A stretch of 18,022 nt of DNA from Alphaproteobacteria bacterium MarineAlpha3_Bin4 (GTDB taxonomy: Bacteria > Pseudomonadota > Alphaproteobacteria > Rhodospirillales > Casp-alpha2), in contig PTLJ01000006.1 of NCBI GenBank assembly GCA_002938045.1, positions 1 to 18,022 of the forward strand, read 5' to 3'. The notes under the pieces were generated by a model, which worked only from the letters and a program-made list of their open reading frames with translations, was not told where the DNA came from and made no database searches. The translations under genes and the position numbers were made by a program. Shown here in pieces: positions 16,074 to 18,022 of this stretch. The first letter of the stretch is position 1; every line of letters begins with the position of its first letter.

Positions 16074-16138
16074 TGGTATAATTGAGTCTTGGTCTGTGTT
16101 ATTTTCAACGTCTCGGGCCAACTCTCGGCGGACCGCGC

Positions 16139-18022
16139 TTAAAGCCGCTCCATAACCTCTTTGACCTTGCCAGCGAACTCCTTGAGGCTGAATGGCTTAC
16201 CAAGGAACTCGATCGTCGGGTCGCGATTAATCTCATCCTGAAAAATGTCTTCGGCATAGCCGGACATCAGAATAACCTTGACCCGCGGTAGTTCGTGGCG
16301 GACCAAATTGACCAATGTATGGCCGTCCATGCCGGGCATGATGACATCCGAGATGATGAGGTCGATGCGCTCATCGCTGGCGTTGATGACGTCCAAGGCA
16401 CTCTCGCCATTGTCGGCCTCGAGCACAGTATAACCCTTGTTGCGCAGTGCCCGTGCGCCGAACAGGCGGACCGCGTCCTCGTCCTCCACCAACAGCACTG
16501 TTCCCTGACCGGTAAGGTCGGCATCGCTAGCCGCCGACGGCACCGCTTCAGCGTCCGCTTGCTCTTCGTCATCGGCACACTCGGGTAAATAGATGCTGAA
16601 GGTAGTGCCCTCGCCTAGCGCCGAATCGACGAAGATAAAGCCGCCCGTCTGATGTACAATACCGTAGACCGTACTCAGCCCGAGACCGGTGCCAGCGCCG
16701 ACTTCCTTTGTCGAGAAGAAGGGCTCGAAAATGCGCGCCATGTCCTCACGCGCGATGCCGGTGCCGGTGTCGGCGACCTCGATCAACGTGTAGCAGCCGG
16801 CCGGCACCAGGTCGTGGCCGCGCTGGGTCGGCGTGTCGAAGGTCGCCTTCGAGGTCCGGATCACCAGCGAACCGCCGCCCGGCATGGCATCCCGCGCATT
16901 AACTGCCAGGTTGATTATGACTTGGTCGAACTGGCCCCGGTCGACACGGACCGGCACAATATCGCGACCATGCTCGAAGCGAATTCCAACCGTCTCACCA
17001 ATCAGCCTGCCCAACAAATTTGACAACTCGCTCAACGTCTCGGTTATGTCGAGGCGGACCGCCGTCAGGGTCTGTTGACGCGAAAAGGCGAGCAACTGGC
17101 GAACTAAGTTGGTTGCCCGCTTGGCGTTTTGGCGGATTTGCTGGATATCGGCGAACGACGGGTCCTCGGGCCCGTGACGGGCCAACAATAGGTCGCAAAA
17201 TCCAATCATCGCCGTCAGCAGGTTGTTAAAGTCGTGCGCTACGCCACCGGCGAGCTGACCGACGGCCTGCATCTTTTGCGATTGGGTAAATTGGATCTCA
17301 AGGTTCTTCTGCTCGGTGGCGTCGATGAAATGCAGCACCAGGCCCGAGATATCACCCGAGCCGTCTTCCATGCGGCTAGCGTAGAGCGAGATTGTCAGCT
17401 CGCTGTCGCCCGACGTCGGCAGGCGGACCTCCATGTGCGCTGCGCGCGCCGTGCCCATGACAATTTTGGATAGGCTGGCGGAGACGTCGCCACGGTCCTC
17501 ACGGCTGATATGTTCGGCGAACGGGGCACCGACCACCATGTCGCGATGACAGCCAAGCAGTTTCAGGAACGCCCGGTTGCAGTCGCTGATGTTGCCATCC
17601 AAGTCCAACAGCAGGATGCCAACCGGCGCTTCGTCGTAAAGCCAACGCAAGCGCTCGCCCGAGACCGGCTCGAACGGCGACGCGATCGCATGCGCCCCGT
17701 CGGCGTCCATGCCAGCGGCCGGATCGCGCCAAATAAAATCGCGCAACACTAGAGAGCGGGTATAGGCGACGTCGCCGGTGTCGCCGTCTCGCTGCGATTG
17801 TTCGAGCAACGCAGAAAAGGTGCGTCCCTCGGCGTCCTTGAGCTTGAGATCCCCTTCCGATCCGGTCTCGGCGACAAAGTCGGCGAACGCGGTCCCGACA
17901 AGCCTGTCGGGCGAGACACCGAGCCAGCGGGCCAGGGTCTGGTTGACATAAAGGATGACGCCGTCGCCGTCGGCGGAAAAGAATCCGGCCGGCAGGAGAT
18001 CGAGGAGATCGGCCAGCTTCTC
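16139..18022 (-). CDS. cckA: CckA-like hybrid sensor histidine kinase, partial (5' end outside window)
   Basis: The C-terminal 627 residues of a CckA-type membrane histidine kinase/phosphatase, which in alphaproteobacteria phosphorylates ChpT and through it CtrA and CpdR to control the cell cycle. The frame is open to the right edge, so a TTG at 17809 that could be taken as a start is internal. Counting from the edge: a PAS domain (about 9-55, AGFFSADGDGVILYVNQT), a second PAS domain (about 122-240, DEAPVGILLLDLDGNISDC), the dimerisation helix with phospho-acceptor H263 in GGVAHDFNNLLTAMIGF, the ATP-binding domain with NLAVNARDAM, DTGTGI and GAGTGLGLSTVYGIV, and a receiver domain (about 505-625) with VEDED, phospho-acceptor D559 in ISDVIMPGMDG, and K in FLGKPFSL. 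The missing part should carry the transmembrane helices. The HDFNNLLTAMIGFCDLLL segment and receiver end are strongly CckA-like. It lies upstream of recA on the same strand. Confidence 0.93.
   Translation of the reverse strand, partial: EKLADLLDLLPAGFFSADGDGVILYVNQTLARWLGVSPDRLVGTAFADFVAETGSEGDLKLKDAEGRTFSALLEQSQRDGDTGDVAYTRSLVLRDFIWRDPAAGMDADGAHAIASPFEPVSGERLRWLYDEAPVGILLLDLDGNISDCNRAFLKLLGCHRDMVVGAPFAEHISREDRGDVSASLSKIVMGTARAAHMEVRLPTSGDSELTISLYASRMEDGSGDISGLVLHFIDATEQKNLEIQFTQSQKMQAVGQLAGGVAHDFNNLLTAMIGFCDLLLARHGPEDPSFADIQQIRQNAKRATNLVRQLLAFSRQQTLTAVRLDITETLSELSNLLGRLIGETVGIRFEHGRDIVPVRVDRGQFDQVIINLAVNARDAMPGGGSLVIRTSKATFDTPTQRGHDLVPAGCYTLIEVADTGTGIAREDMARIFEPFFSTKEVGAGTGLGLSTVYGIVHQTGGFIFVDSALGEGTTFSIYLPECADDEEQADAEAVPSAASDADLTGQGTVLLVEDEDAVRLFGARALRNKGYTVLEADNGESALDVINASDERIDLIISDVIMPGMDGHTLVNLVRHELPRVKVILMSGYAEDIFQDEINRDPTIEFLGKPFSLKEFAGKVKEVMERL

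Noticed and set aside
17807..17809. TTG as the start of the histidine kinase
   Set aside because: The same frame continues 71 codons further to the window edge and encodes a PAS-like segment, so the gene is partial and this TTG is internal.

Overview
The window is GC-rich chromosomal DNA that most likely comes from an alphaproteobacterium, plausibly of the Rhodospirillales type. The best evidence is the CckA-like hybrid histidine kinase at the right edge, next to recA and alaS. The one-piece indolepyruvate ferredoxin oxidoreductase, GTTC-N7-GTTC-like half-sites upstream of recA, and frequent GTG/TTG starts fit this. I see no tRNA, rRNA, CRISPR array, insertion sequence, phage gene or integration scar.

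Layout. (1) 1-685, minus: the N-terminal 228 residues of a UDP-glucuronate 4-epimerase-like sugar-nucleotide epimerase, cut by the left edge. (2) 686-1058: a divergent spacer. (3) 1059-4526, plus: a 1155-residue fused 2-oxoacid (indolepyruvate-type) ferredoxin oxidoreductase. (4) 4809-8034, minus: a compact operon of pyruvate kinase, a RarD-type EamA permease and an AEC-family permease. Both junctions are 4-base GTGA overlaps. (5) 8197-9226, plus: a 124-residue protein I cannot identify, then a probably exported cyclophilin. (6) 9244-18022, minus: MscS-type channel, MFS transporter, alaS, recA and cckA (5' end beyond the right edge). In transcription order these read cckA, recA, alaS, MFS, mscS.

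Working together. The first half is central carbon and 2-oxoacid metabolism with membrane transport. Pyruvate kinase carries the residues associated with K+-independent enzymes and is translationally coupled to two permeases. The right half is cell-cycle signalling (CckA), DNA repair (RecA) and translation (AlaRS). The recA upstream region is strikingly AT-rich and holds two one-mismatch candidate LexA boxes and an inverted repeat, so it probably has its own SOS-responsive promoter.

Most genes are ordinary housekeeping genes, and I do not find a convincing undescribed system. The points most worth a second look are the recA control region, the pyk-rarD-AEC coupling, the unidentified 124-residue protein and the nested inverted repeats between recA and alaS. 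Gene starts were corrected in several places (cyclophilin, mscS, pyk, cckA) where a long open frame alone would give the wrong N-terminus.
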